Shown here in pieces: positions 1 through 7,901 of a stretch of DNA of 28,655 nucleotides. The notes under the pieces were generated by a model. The model saw only the letters and a list, made by a program, of their open reading frames with translations. It was not told the origin of the DNA and made no database searches. The stretch is from Pseudomonadota bacterium (lineage in GTDB: Bacteria; Pseudomonadota; Gammaproteobacteria; Steroidobacterales; Steroidobacteraceae). The stretch lies in the NCBI GenBank assembly GCA_023423935.1, contig JAFAEQ010000046.1:1-28655 (forward strand). Reading direction: 5' to 3'. Within the stretch, counting starts at the first letter, position 1. Each line of letters opens with the position of its first letter. Position numbers and translations under genes: made by a program.

Positions 1-20
1 TGTTTCAGCGGGTATTTCAT

Positions 21-52
21 AAAGCGGCCTAATCAAATGTTTCGGCCGCTTT
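21..52 (-). terminator. Hairpin terminator after the DUF2380-like gene
   Basis: Perfect 9-bp inverted repeat AAAGCGGCC / GGCCGCTTT (21-29 and 44-52) with a 14-nt loop. It lies 26 nt past the stop codon of the minus-strand gene that ends at 78. The A-rich and T-rich stem ends suit an intrinsic terminator that could act on both strands; no long T-run follows. Termination is inferred from structure and position. Confidence 0.6.
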
Positions 53-77
53 CGTTCATGTATCCGTCACGTGGCAG

Positions 78-641
78 TCAGGTGCCGGAGGAGTCTTCCC
101 CGGCAGCCTTTTCCTGCCAGTTCGCGAGCTCTTCAGTGAGTTGCTTGGCGACGAACTTTTCGGCTCGCATCCAGGAGCGGTCGTCGTCACCGCGAAAGTT
201 GAGCGAGCGTTGTACGACGACCTTGTCGTGCGCCACATCGGATACGACCACATTCGCAAACTGGATCAGCGTGCTGGCTTTGAGGATCCCGCCGTACAGC
301 AGCAGATCCGCACCGGCGGCCTGCGCAGCTTCGAGCAACGATTGCGTGTCCGTTCCAGTGATCGAGCACGGCGCGGGATCGCACTTCAGCTCGACGATTC
401 TGAAATGGCCGTCACGCGTGAGATCGTCCCGCAAGCTTTCCATGAAGCGCCGCAGACGCTTCGCGTGCGCCTCGGTCTGATCGGTCGTCTCGCCGGAGGT
501 ATCGCGGTAATCGAGATCAATCAGCGCGATGCTCGGCGCAGCGTGCTCGTCATCGGCGGTGTACGCGCGCAAGCTGAAGAGGGCGGTCAGCGCTATTGCG
601 AACCCAGCAATCGCAGTTCGTTGCTTCATGGCGATGCTCAC
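78..641 (-). CDS. Secreted DUF2380-like protein
   Basis: 187-aa protein with an N-terminal signal peptide (hydrophobic run AIAGFAIALTALFSLRAYTA, likely cleaved before DDEH) and a periplasmic domain. The domain opens with an ALIDLDYRDTSGE-type strand and closes with a conserved-looking VVVSDVAHDKVV...NFRGDDDRSWMRA segment. This layout matches proteins annotated DUF2380/DUF3280, whose function is unknown. Two cysteines (CDPAPC) could form a disulfide. The GTG start at 641 is preferred because GGAG sits 7 nt upstream; an ATG four codons in is the alternative. It appears monocistronic, with a hairpin terminator just downstream. Family assignment is from memory of the motif layout; no role is claimed. 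Confidence 0.75.
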   Translation of the reverse strand: MSIAMKQRTAIAGFAIALTALFSLRAYTADDEHAAPSIALIDLDYRDTSGETTDQTEAHAKRLRRFMESLRDDLTRDGHFRIVELKCDPAPCSITGTDTQSLLEAAQAAGADLLLYGGILKASTLIQFANVVVSDVAHDKVVVQRSLNFRGDDDRSWMRAEKFVAKQLTEELANWQEKAAGEDSSGT

Positions 642-874
642 TGTCCGTCTCCACGGACAGCGATTGTTCGCCTTGTCGCGAGGTCACGCTATGTGGACGC
701 TACGGATATGCGGCGGCCGATGCACGCCGGTCGGTGCATGGGTCAGCGATTCGGCGCGCAGATGTTGGCGCAACTCGAGCGTCGACTCTGTGCGCTTCTG
801 TAGGTGTGCGCAATCGACTCGAACAGTCAGCGCCCAGGAATCACTCGCTCACGTCGTTCGCGTGTGGATGCCTA

Positions 875-1879
875 TCATTTCTTGCCCACGCTCTCCTTCA
901 CGAAGCGGTCGATCATCTCTGCAAACGCCTGCGGCTGCTCGAAGTACGCAAAATGGCCTGCATCGAGCCATTCCAGGCGAGCACCCCAGACTTCCGCTGC
1001 GCGACGTATGTTCGTCTCTCCGATGACATGACTTGCGCGACCGGCGATCAAGAGCGTTGGCGCCTCAAGGCGGCGCGTGAGGTTCGGCAATGGCTTTGCG
1101 AGATAGCCTTCGGCCGCGAGTGCCTGGACAGCCTTGGCTGACGTGCAACTCAGAAGCCCAGACTCGTGATCGAGCGCCTCCATGCGCTCCTGATTTTCCC
1201 TCTCCGCAAAGTGCAGCTGACGCTGCAACGGCAGCCGGCCGATCGCGCCGTACATCTTCGCGAGCTTGTCCATGGCCGGGTCCGAAGAGCCGGCGATCTC
1301 GTGAATCTCGGCGGCCTTGGCCGGAAAGGCGGTGCCTGCGATGGCATCGATGTGCTCGACCTGATAGTCGAGCGCGCGCGGCAGATCGTGCGCCGTGTCG
1401 ATCATGACGATCGCCGCGACATGTGCCGGGTAGCGTGCTGCGTACTCCGCTGCGACTGCACCTCCGAACGAGTGTCCGGCGAGGATCAGCCGATCGGTCT
1501 GCGCCACCGTACGAAGCTGCTCGAGATCGGCGATCGTTGCCTGCATGCCGTAGCGCTCCTCGGGTCCGTCGAACGTGGACCGACCGCAGCCGCGCTGATC
1601 GAAATAGAGCACGCGAAAATGCTGCTCAAGGAAAGGACCTGCGCTCTTCTCGAATGTGAACGCGTTATAACCGGGCCCGCCATGCAGATAGGCGATCACG
1701 GGCGCATCAGCGCGGCCCGCGAGCTTGTACCAGATACGAACACCGTCTCGCGCCGTGGTAAACGCGCCACCCTGCGCCGCCAGACGCTCGCGCGAACAGG
1801 TGTCGGAGTTCGGGCTTTCTGCAGAAACGGTCAGTGCAAAGAGAAGCGTTGCAGCGAGCAATAAGGAGCGGATCGGCAT
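875..1879 (-). CDS. Secreted alpha/beta hydrolase (proline iminopeptidase-like)
   Basis: 334-aa alpha/beta-hydrolase-fold protein, probably a periplasmic esterase or peptidase of unknown substrate. It starts with a signal peptide (MPIRSLLLAATLLFALTVSAE). It shows the oxyanion-loop motif HGGPG, then DQRGCGRS, then the nucleophile elbow GHSFGG, and a late DAGHF with the expected catalytic histidine. The position where GRxD usually supplies the catalytic Asp reads GRASH, so the acid must come from elsewhere or is missing. The ATG at 1879 is chosen because it opens the signal peptide; longer in-frame starts upstream would bury it. HGGPG is typical of proline iminopeptidase-like enzymes, but the specific activity cannot be read from the sequence. 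Confidence 0.85.
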   Translation of the reverse strand: MPIRSLLLAATLLFALTVSAESPNSDTCSRERLAAQGGAFTTARDGVRIWYKLAGRADAPVIAYLHGGPGYNAFTFEKSAGPFLEQHFRVLYFDQRGCGRSTFDGPEERYGMQATIADLEQLRTVAQTDRLILAGHSFGGAVAAEYAARYPAHVAAIVMIDTAHDLPRALDYQVEHIDAIAGTAFPAKAAEIHEIAGSSDPAMDKLAKMYGAIGRLPLQRQLHFAERENQERMEALDHESGLLSCTSAKAVQALAAEGYLAKPLPNLTRRLEAPTLLIAGRASHVIGETNIRRAAEVWGARLEWLDAGHFAYFEQPQAFAEMIDRFVKESVGKK

Positions 1880-2051
1880 GGTAATCACGCATGAGGAAAC
1901 TGATGCGTGAGCATAGCCAACCGGATGTCGACTTGCGAAAGAGTCCATTCTGGACTCGCGCGACAAGCGACGAACGACTCAGTGGCTGTACGGCGCTTCG
2001 CGAATGTTCAGGAACCGCTGCGTGCCCTTATGACGTCACGCGCGCTATCGA

Positions 2052-2519
2052 TCACGCGTGCTCATCTGGAGGAACGGCGACCGGCTGTACCGACCATTCG
2101 GGCGGGTCGTCATCCTGATCGGCTTGATCGTCTTCGAAAGACTTGTGCACCTTACCGGCCTTGTGATGCACGGGCGCGTAGATCGCGTAGAGCTGCATCG
2201 GCTCATCGCCGATGTTCGTGATGTTGTGCCACGTTCCCGCCGGCACGAGAACACAGTCGCCATCGCCCACTTCCCGCTCGAACGAAAGGTTGTCCTTGGC
2301 TGGCCCCATCTGAACACGACCTCGCCCGCCATCGAGCCGCAGGAACTGATCCGTTTGCGGATGCGCCTCGAGCCCGATGTCCTTTCCGACGGGAATGGAC
2401 ATGAGCGTCACCTGAAGGTGCTTACCGCTCCAAACGACGCTGCGGTAGTTGCGATTCGCGAGCGTCTGTTCTTCGAGATCGAATGATTGCGGCTGCGGAC
2501 CGATGTCCTTGATCGTCAC
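2052..2519 (-). CDS. Small single-domain cupin protein
   Basis: 155-aa cytosolic cupin (no signal peptide) with a single beta-barrel domain. Motif 1 is seen in GLEAHPQTDQFLRLDGGRGRV and motif 2 in PAGTWHNITN, so His residues are available for a metal. The usual second His and Glu of motif 1 are replaced by other polar residues. The C-terminal tail is acidic (EDDQADQDDDPPEW). The GTG start at 2519 is supported by GGAGA 5 nt upstream, and the first strand (VTIKDIGPQPQSF) begins there; a longer reading to 2774 has low-complexity shadow-like sequence. It is on the same strand as and 258 nt downstream of cyoD, but the gap argues for an independent unit. Substrate unknown. Confidence 0.85.
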   Translation of the reverse strand: MTIKDIGPQPQSFDLEEQTLANRNYRSVVWSGKHLQVTLMSIPVGKDIGLEAHPQTDQFLRLDGGRGRVQMGPAKDNLSFEREVGDGDCVLVPAGTWHNITNIGDEPMQLYAIYAPVHHKAGKVHKSFEDDQADQDDDPPEWSVQPVAVPPDEHA

Positions 2520-2777
2520 GAGTGTCTCCGATGGGTTCAATACGCACGAAATGAATGACCGCGAGCTGCCGCGAGTTCCGCACTCGCGTCTGGCACGCAT
2601 TCCCGCGAGTGAGTGAGAGCCTGATGCGCACTCCACGATCGCGCGACATGCATCCTGGTGCTGCTCAGCGAGCCTACCACGATACTCATCACGAGCAACG
2701 TCGGACTCAAGATCGGAACGCTGGCGTAGTACTTCTCCGATCGAGGTGACGCTGCAGCACGCAACGTCCGGCACCCG

Positions 2778-3182
2778 TCAGGGTTGCTCCATCGGCATCG
2801 GCATCATGTTGTGTGCCAGGTGGTTCATGATCCAGATCGAGCCGATCAAGACCAGGAACACGACCAGGATTCCGAATGCGAGCGCCAGCACGTTGTTGGT
2901 GTTGTCCGGCCCGGTGGTGATGTGCAGGAAGAACACGAGGTGTATTCCCATCTGTGCGATGGCGAGCACGATCAGCGCGACGGGAATCGATGGCTCATAA
3001 ATAATGTCCGAGCCGGCCAGGTAGAAGGCAGCAACGGTCAGCACGATCGAGAAGCCGAGCCCGATGTTCGCGTTACGAACCCAGTGACCTGCTTCTTCGG
3101 GAGGCTCATCGCCCGGCGCATGATCCTGCTGCTCCGTGCGCTCGCCCTGGTACATCTCCGGATCCAGCTCGTGGCTGCTCAT
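2778..3182 (-). CDS. cyoD: Cytochrome bo-type ubiquinol oxidase subunit IV
   Basis: 134-aa small inner-membrane subunit of the quinol oxidase. The N-terminal part is soluble and acidic (about residues 1-30), followed by three hydrophobic segments: around NIGLGFSIVLTVAAFYLAGS, PVALIVLAIAQMGIHLVFFL and VLALAFGILVVFLVLIGSIW. The pattern and the motif MGIHLVFFLH are typical of CyoD/caa3 subunit IV. The start ATG at 3182 overlaps the cyoC stop as ATGA, so translational coupling is likely. The C-terminus is Met-rich (MMPMPMEQP). It is the last gene of the operon; no heme O synthase (cyoE) follows, unlike the E. coli order. Confidence 0.93.
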   Translation of the reverse strand: MSSHELDPEMYQGERTEQQDHAPGDEPPEEAGHWVRNANIGLGFSIVLTVAAFYLAGSDIIYEPSIPVALIVLAIAQMGIHLVFFLHITTGPDNTNNVLALAFGILVVFLVLIGSIWIMNHLAHNMMPMPMEQP

Positions 3183-3874
3183 ACACGGCTCCCAATCAGA
3201 TATACGATCGTGAAGACGCCGATCCACACGATATCGAGCGCGTGCCAGAAAAGATTGAAGCAGATCAGACGATGGATGATCTCGCGGCGAAATCCTTTCG
3301 CTTGCACCTGCGCCATCATGGTCGCGAGCCACATTCCACCGACCGTGACGTGCAACCCGTGCAGTCCGACCAGGCCGTAGAAGGCCGTGAGCATTCCGCT
3401 GCGCTGAGGCGTGAATCCACGCTCAGCCAGGCTGATGAATTCCTGCAGCTCGAGCACAATGAACAAGAGCCCGAGCAGGCCGGTGAGCAGCAGGAAGATC
3501 TGAGTCCAGGGCAGATTTCTTCTGTTGGTTGCCGCAAACCCGAGCATGCATGTGTAGCTCGATAGCAGCAGTGCCGCCGTTTCGAGCGCCACATGCGGCA
3601 GCTCGACGATATCGCGGATGCTCGGCCCGTCCACCGTCGCCTCGCGCTGCACCGCGAACGCGGCGAAGAAGCACGCGAAGATGACGATATCGCTGAGCAG
3701 GAAAATCCAGAACCCGTAACCTACGATGATGCGCTTGGTTGCGGGCCCGGTTTCACCATGTCCGGCGCCTTCGACGGGCTCACCAGGGCCGTGCCCCCGA
3801 TGACCGAGTCGATGAGGATCCTCGCGAAGCCGGCGCAGCGCTTCGAGGCTGGCAGGGAGCACGCTCTCGTTCAC
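3179..3874 (-). CDS. cyoC: Cytochrome bo-type ubiquinol oxidase subunit III
   Basis: 231-aa integral membrane subunit that supports the catalytic subunit and has no redox centre. After a hydrophilic, Gly/His-rich N-terminus of about 45 residues come five transmembrane segments, beginning GYGFWIFLLSDIVIFACFFA. Subunit III motifs are visible: FGLVGLHGLHVT-type (here YGLVGLHGLHVTVGG) and LFWHALDIVWIGVFTIVYL at the C-terminus. Length is close to that of E. coli CyoC (about 204), with a somewhat longer N-terminus. The start at 3874 overlaps the cyoB stop by 4 nt (ATGA), and its own stop overlaps the cyoD start in the same way. Confidence 0.95.
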   Translation of the reverse strand: MNESVLPASLEALRRLREDPHRLGHRGHGPGEPVEGAGHGETGPATKRIIVGYGFWIFLLSDIVIFACFFAAFAVQREATVDGPSIRDIVELPHVALETAALLLSSYTCMLGFAATNRRNLPWTQIFLLLTGLLGLLFIVLELQEFISLAERGFTPQRSGMLTAFYGLVGLHGLHVTVGGMWLATMMAQVQAKGFRREIIHRLICFNLFWHALDIVWIGVFTIVYLIGSRV

Positions 3875-5883
3875 GCCAAAGTTCCTTGTGCTGCGAGCCG
3901 CTCGAGCAACGCTGCGCGCGCGGCGCGACGCGCCCGGTCTACACGCGCGACTTCTTCAACCGGCACTTCGAACTCGTGAACGTCGCGCCATGCGAAGACG
4001 ACGAAGCCGATGACGGCGGCCACGAGCGAGACAATCGCGAGCCACCAGATGTGCCAGACCATCGCGAATCCGAACACCGAGGTGAAGAATGCCGTGTAGA
4101 AACCCACCGAACTGTTCACCGGCATCTCGATCGGCTCGTACTTGGGTTCAGGCGCGAGTTGCTGAGTCTCGATCGCGCGCAGCTTGATACCCCAGTAGGC
4201 TTCTTCGCCTTCGACATTTGGCATCACCGCGAAATTGAAGAACGGTGGCGGCGAAGGTGTTGCCCATTCCAGCGAGCGACCATCCCACGGATCGCCCGTG
4301 ACATCGCGCAATTGCGCGCGGTCTCGGATGCTGACGACGAGCTGTACGACCTGGCAGATCACGCCCACGGCAAGAATCGCCACACCAGCGGCGGAGACGT
4401 AGAGCCACGGAGCCCACTCGGGATAGTTGATGTGCTGCAGGCGCCGCGTCATCCCGGCAAGGCCCAGCACATACAACGGCGCGAACGTCACCCAAAAGCC
4501 GATGAAGGCAAACCAGAACGCGGCCTTGCCCCAGGCTTCGTGCAATCGAAAACCGAATACCTTCGGAAACCAGTACTCCAGACCCGCGAAGATCGCGAAG
4601 GCGACGCCTCCGATGATGACGTTGTGGAAGTGCGCCACCAGGAACAGCGAGTTGTGAGTGATGAAGTCGGCGGGCGGAATGGCGAGCAGCACACCGGTGA
4701 GGCCGCCGATGATGAACGTGAAAATGAAGCCCAACGACCAGAGCATCGGCACTTCCAATCGCACGCGTCCGCCGTACATCGTGAAGATCCAGTTGTATAT
4801 CTTCACGCCGGTGCCGACGGCGATGATGCTGGAGGAAATGCCGAAGAACGTGTTCACCGCAGCACCCGCACCCATGGTGAAGAAGTGATGCACCCACACC
4901 ATCATCGAGACGATGCAGATGAACAACGTGGCGGCGACCATCGAGCGATAACCGAAGAGCGGCTTGCCGGAGAACGTCGAGAAGATCTCGGAGAAGATGC
5001 CGAACGCAGGCAGGATCAGAATGTAGACCTCCGGATGTCCCCACGCCCACACCAGATTGACGAACATCATCGGATTGCCGCCCGCGGTGTTCGTGAAATA
5101 GTGCCAATCGAGATAGCGGTCGAGCGTGAGCATCGCGAGCACCGCCGTGAGGATCGGAAACGTTGCCACGATCAGCAGACACGACGCGAGCGCAGTCCAG
5201 CAAAACACGGGCATGCGCAGATAGCCCATGCCGCGACATCTCATCTTCAGGATGGTCGTGACTATGTTGATGCCTGTTATCAGCGTACCGACGCCGGAAA
5301 TCTGCACCGCCCACAGGTAGTAATCGACACCGACCCCGGGCGTGTAAGTGGTTTCGCTGAGCGGTGGATACGGCAGCCAGCCCGTGCGCGCGAACTCGCC
5401 GACGAATAACGAGATGTTCACCAGCAAGGCGCCGCTTGCGGACAACCAGAATCCGACGGAATTGAATGTCGGAAATGCCACATCACGCACACCTAGCTGC
5501 AGCGGCACCAGATAATTCATGAAGCCGAGCACCAGCGGCATCGCACCGAACAGGATCATGATCGTGCCGTGCGCCGTGAAGATCTGATCGTAGTGTTCCG
5601 GCGTCAGATAGCCGGGCGCATTGATGGCGACGGCCTGCTGCGTGCGCATCATGATTGCGTCCGCAAATCCGCGGATCAGCATCAGAATCCCGAGCAGGCA
5701 GTACATGATGCCGATGCGCTTGTGATCGACGCTCGTGATCCACTCGTGCCACAGATACGGCCACCACTTTTTTACGGTGACCAGAATCAGCACACCGATG
5801 ATGATCAGAATCAGGACGAACGAAGTGATCAGGGGCAACGGTTGCGAGAACGGAATCGCGGACCAGTCGAGTTTGCCGAACAC
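3871..5883 (-). CDS. cyoB: Cytochrome bo-type ubiquinol oxidase subunit I
   Basis: 670-aa catalytic heme-copper oxidase subunit that reduces O2 to water with electrons from ubiquinol and pumps protons. Key residues can be counted. Quinol-site residues R71, D75, H97 and Q100 (RGFAD and EHYDQ) identify a quinol rather than cytochrome c oxidase. Low-spin heme ligands are H105 (AHGTIM) and H420. CuB ligands are H283 (WGHPEVY, with E285 and Y287) and H332/H333 (VHHFF). The high-spin heme ligand is H418 (VAHFH). K-channel K361 (GVKIYNW) and D-channel D134 (VRDVAFP) are present. All residues of an active proton-pumping enzyme are intact. The start lies 2 nt after the cyoA stop; the end overlaps cyoC. 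Confidence 0.98.
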   Translation of the reverse strand: MFGKLDWSAIPFSQPLPLITSFVLILIIIGVLILVTVKKWWPYLWHEWITSVDHKRIGIMYCLLGILMLIRGFADAIMMRTQQAVAINAPGYLTPEHYDQIFTAHGTIMILFGAMPLVLGFMNYLVPLQLGVRDVAFPTFNSVGFWLSASGALLVNISLFVGEFARTGWLPYPPLSETTYTPGVGVDYYLWAVQISGVGTLITGINIVTTILKMRCRGMGYLRMPVFCWTALASCLLIVATFPILTAVLAMLTLDRYLDWHYFTNTAGGNPMMFVNLVWAWGHPEVYILILPAFGIFSEIFSTFSGKPLFGYRSMVAATLFICIVSMMVWVHHFFTMGAGAAVNTFFGISSSIIAVGTGVKIYNWIFTMYGGRVRLEVPMLWSLGFIFTFIIGGLTGVLLAIPPADFITHNSLFLVAHFHNVIIGGVAFAIFAGLEYWFPKVFGFRLHEAWGKAAFWFAFIGFWVTFAPLYVLGLAGMTRRLQHINYPEWAPWLYVSAAGVAILAVGVICQVVQLVVSIRDRAQLRDVTGDPWDGRSLEWATPSPPPFFNFAVMPNVEGEEAYWGIKLRAIETQQLAPEPKYEPIEMPVNSSVGFYTAFFTSVFGFAMVWHIWWLAIVSLVAAVIGFVVFAWRDVHEFEVPVEEVARVDRARRAARAALLERLAAQGTLA

Positions 5884-5885
5884 CG

Positions 5886-6815
5886 TTAGTTCCTCCCGGC
5901 GGTGGAGAGCTCGCGTCCCGCGTGTCCGGGTCCTCCCGGCTCGGGTCCAGGGCCCGGTGGAATCGTCTGCATCGCTACGGCGTGGAACAGGTCAGGGTCG
6001 ACGCCCTGAAACGTCGTCGGCGGCACGTCATGGGACTGCTCCATCAGGCGAAAGTAAGTCGGTCGGTCGAGCACCTCGCCCTGGCCACGGACGCTCGCGA
6101 CCCATGCATCGAACGCGTCGTGCGGCACGCTCTCGACATTGAACTGCATGTCCGTGAATCCGTCGCCGGAGAACTGGGCAGATGTGCCCCACGTCCGCGC
6201 GGGCTCATCCGCCTGCAGATACAGCCTCGAAACCATGCCCGGCATCGCGTAGATCATCGAGCCCAGACGTGGCACGAAGAACGCGTTGAACACGCTTCCC
6301 GATGTGATCGAGAAGTGCACTGGCCGCTCGGCCGGAATCACCAGCTGATTGATGGTTGCGATGCCCTGCTCCGGGTAGATGAACAGCCATTTCCAATCAA
6401 GCGATACGACCTGGACTTCGAGCGCTGGGACTTCCGACGGCAACGGCCGGAAAGGATCGAGCTTGAATGTGCCGATCCAGATCACTCCGCTGAGAAACAT
6501 GATGGTCAGCGTTGGGATGGACCATACGACCGCTTCGATGCGACCCGAATAGGACCAGTACGGCCAATACTCGGCCTTCGTATTCGAAGCGCGGAAGTGC
6601 CACGCCGTCCACAACGCGAGCAGGATCGTCGGAACGACGATCGCCAGCATGATCACCGTCGCATTGATGAGGATGATCGCATCGCCTCTTCCGACCGGAC
6701 CGAGCGGATCGAGTACTCCCGAAGAACAAGAGGCGAGGCCGACGCTGAATAGGGCAACGGCTGACCTGCGGCGAATGCCGGCGCAAGCACTGCGTGAGGC
6801 GTGCGAGCATGCCAT
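5886..6815 (-). CDS. cyoA: Cytochrome bo-type ubiquinol oxidase subunit II (lipoprotein)
   Basis: 309-aa subunit II, anchored in the inner membrane with a periplasmic cupredoxin-like domain. A lipobox GLASC places the lipidated cysteine at residue 30. Two transmembrane segments follow (ILINATVIMLAIVVPTILLA and the IPTLTIMFLSGVIWIG region), then the soluble domain starting VPALEVQVVSLDWKW. The CuA site of cytochrome c oxidases is absent: the equivalent stretch reads WGTSAQFSGDGFTDMQ with no cysteines, as expected for a quinol oxidase. The C-terminus ends in a Pro/Gly-rich tail (PPGPGPEPGGPG). The ATG at 6815 has AGGG 7 nt upstream and is the first gene of cyoABCD. Confidence 0.97.
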   Translation of the reverse strand: MACSHASRSACAGIRRRSAVALFSVGLASCSSGVLDPLGPVGRGDAIILINATVIMLAIVVPTILLALWTAWHFRASNTKAEYWPYWSYSGRIEAVVWSIPTLTIMFLSGVIWIGTFKLDPFRPLPSEVPALEVQVVSLDWKWLFIYPEQGIATINQLVIPAERPVHFSITSGSVFNAFFVPRLGSMIYAMPGMVSRLYLQADEPARTWGTSAQFSGDGFTDMQFNVESVPHDAFDAWVASVRGQGEVLDRPTYFRLMEQSHDVPPTTFQGVDPDLFHAVAMQTIPPGPGPEPGGPGHAGRELSTAGRN

Positions 6816-7297
6816 TGAGCAACCCTATGGGCGTGGGAGCGCATGGAATGCCTCAAGTCGAGAGATGTTCCGTTGCGCATGTGGCTGCAGTGTCACTGAT
6901 TTAAACGTTGCGGCGCGAGCATTCGCTTCGAGCTGATGCAGCATGGCAACGACGGCAAGATCGATGCAGCAGGTCAACGCTTTCACACTCGTGCAATGCG
7001 ACGCGCTCGCACGCGCACACGTTTCGCATTGCATCGTGGTCGGCGTCAGTCCCCGCAGCAGGACGTCCCTTCGATCTCATGAAGCGGAAGCAATCTCTCT
7101 CATGGGTCGATCAGGTGGCCATGTTTCTGCGCTGCGCTCTTAGCGCAGGCGCGTGCCGGCGCGAGGGTGCTCATCACGTTTCCACCGGGTACGCACCGCA
7201 TACGCACGCCACTTGCCGCCAGTTGGCGACAGATTCTGCGGGACCTGGGCTGTCGCGATGGGCATTTACGCAGTGAGCGATCAACCGGAGAGATGCC
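6816..7297. promoter_or_regulatory. Divergent intergenic region between cyoA and the small secreted gene
   Basis: 482 nt without a supportable gene. It must carry the cyoABCD promoter (minus) and the promoter of the 7298 gene (plus), but I cannot assign -35/-10 boxes with confidence. It holds a perfect 10-nt inverted repeat (6992-7033, listed separately) and a 7-bp hairpin CTGCGCT-ctt-AGCGCAG near 7132-7148. Short open frames inside it look like GC-rich shadows. Confidence 0.5.
6992..7033. promoter_or_regulatory. 10-nt perfect inverted repeat, possible operator
   Basis: TGCAATGCGA at 6992-7001 and TCGCATTGCA at 7024-7033 are perfect reverse complements separated by 22 nt. They lie 177 nt upstream of cyoA and about 265 nt upstream of the 7298 gene. 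The centre-to-centre spacing is 32 nt, about three helical turns, which would suit a dimeric or looping regulator. No known operator consensus was recognised. Confidence 0.35.
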
Positions 7298-7678
7298 ATG
7301 ATGCCCCATAAATTACCGCGCCTTGCGCTGATTTCATCCTTTGCTGTTGCTTTCGCAACTGTCGGTGTCGCACAAACGCCGCCGCAGCAGGACGAAACGG
7401 CACCCAGATCTGCATCGAGTCCGCATCAACGAGACACGACCTCGACGCCAGCCCGGGAAGCGCCTGCGGGCGCGCAAACAGATCCTAATGCAGCCTCGAC
7501 ACCGCACCAGCAACAGTCGACTCAGGGGATGGCGAGGAGCGGCGCCGATCGCGATCGAATGATGATGAACGATTGCATGAAGCAGGAAGCCCAACGCAAC
7601 GCTTCATGGACCGCTGCGCAGGTGAAGAAAGCCTGCATGGACAAGATGAAGACCCAGACGACGAAGAAGGGATACTGA
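7298..7678 (+). CDS. Small secreted Gln/Thr/Pro-rich protein
   Basis: 126-aa protein of unknown function with a clear signal peptide (MMPHKLPRLALISSFAVAFA followed by TVGVAQ). The mature part is low-complexity and disordered in character, with two related segments, SASSPHQRDTTSTP and NAASTPHQQQSTQG. The C-terminus is more ordered and charged, with two cysteines (NDCMKQEAQ...KKACMDKMK) that might pair. The start is set by GGAGAG 6 nt upstream. It is the first plus-strand gene after the cyo operon and appears monocistronic. I recognise no family. Confidence 0.8.
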   Translation: MMPHKLPRLALISSFAVAFATVGVAQTPPQQDETAPRSASSPHQRDTTSTPAREAPAGAQTDPNAASTPHQQQSTQGMARSGADRDRMMMNDCMKQEAQRNASWTAAQVKKACMDKMKTQTTKKGY

Positions 7679-7901
7679 TTTTCCCCTTGGAGTTACCAGC
7701 CGAGAGCAGGCACATGGACGTGCCGCTGCGGCAAAAATGTCCGGCGAAGGGTCGCGCCCTTGTGTCGCGAACGTGACAAGAACACTTCTGATGTGCTCTG
7801 CTGAAGCCGGTCAGGACGCACCTGACCCATCTCGCTCACGGCGGATCTGGCTCGGATGACCGACCGAATGATCGACAGCCTTCATCCGTGAGGATCAATG
7901 C

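Noticed and set aside
3739..5409. 556-codon open frame on the plus strand opposite cyoB and cyoC
   Set aside because: It is antisense to an intact oxidase gene, has a charge-rich composition with no domain, and arises from the GC-rich codon pattern.
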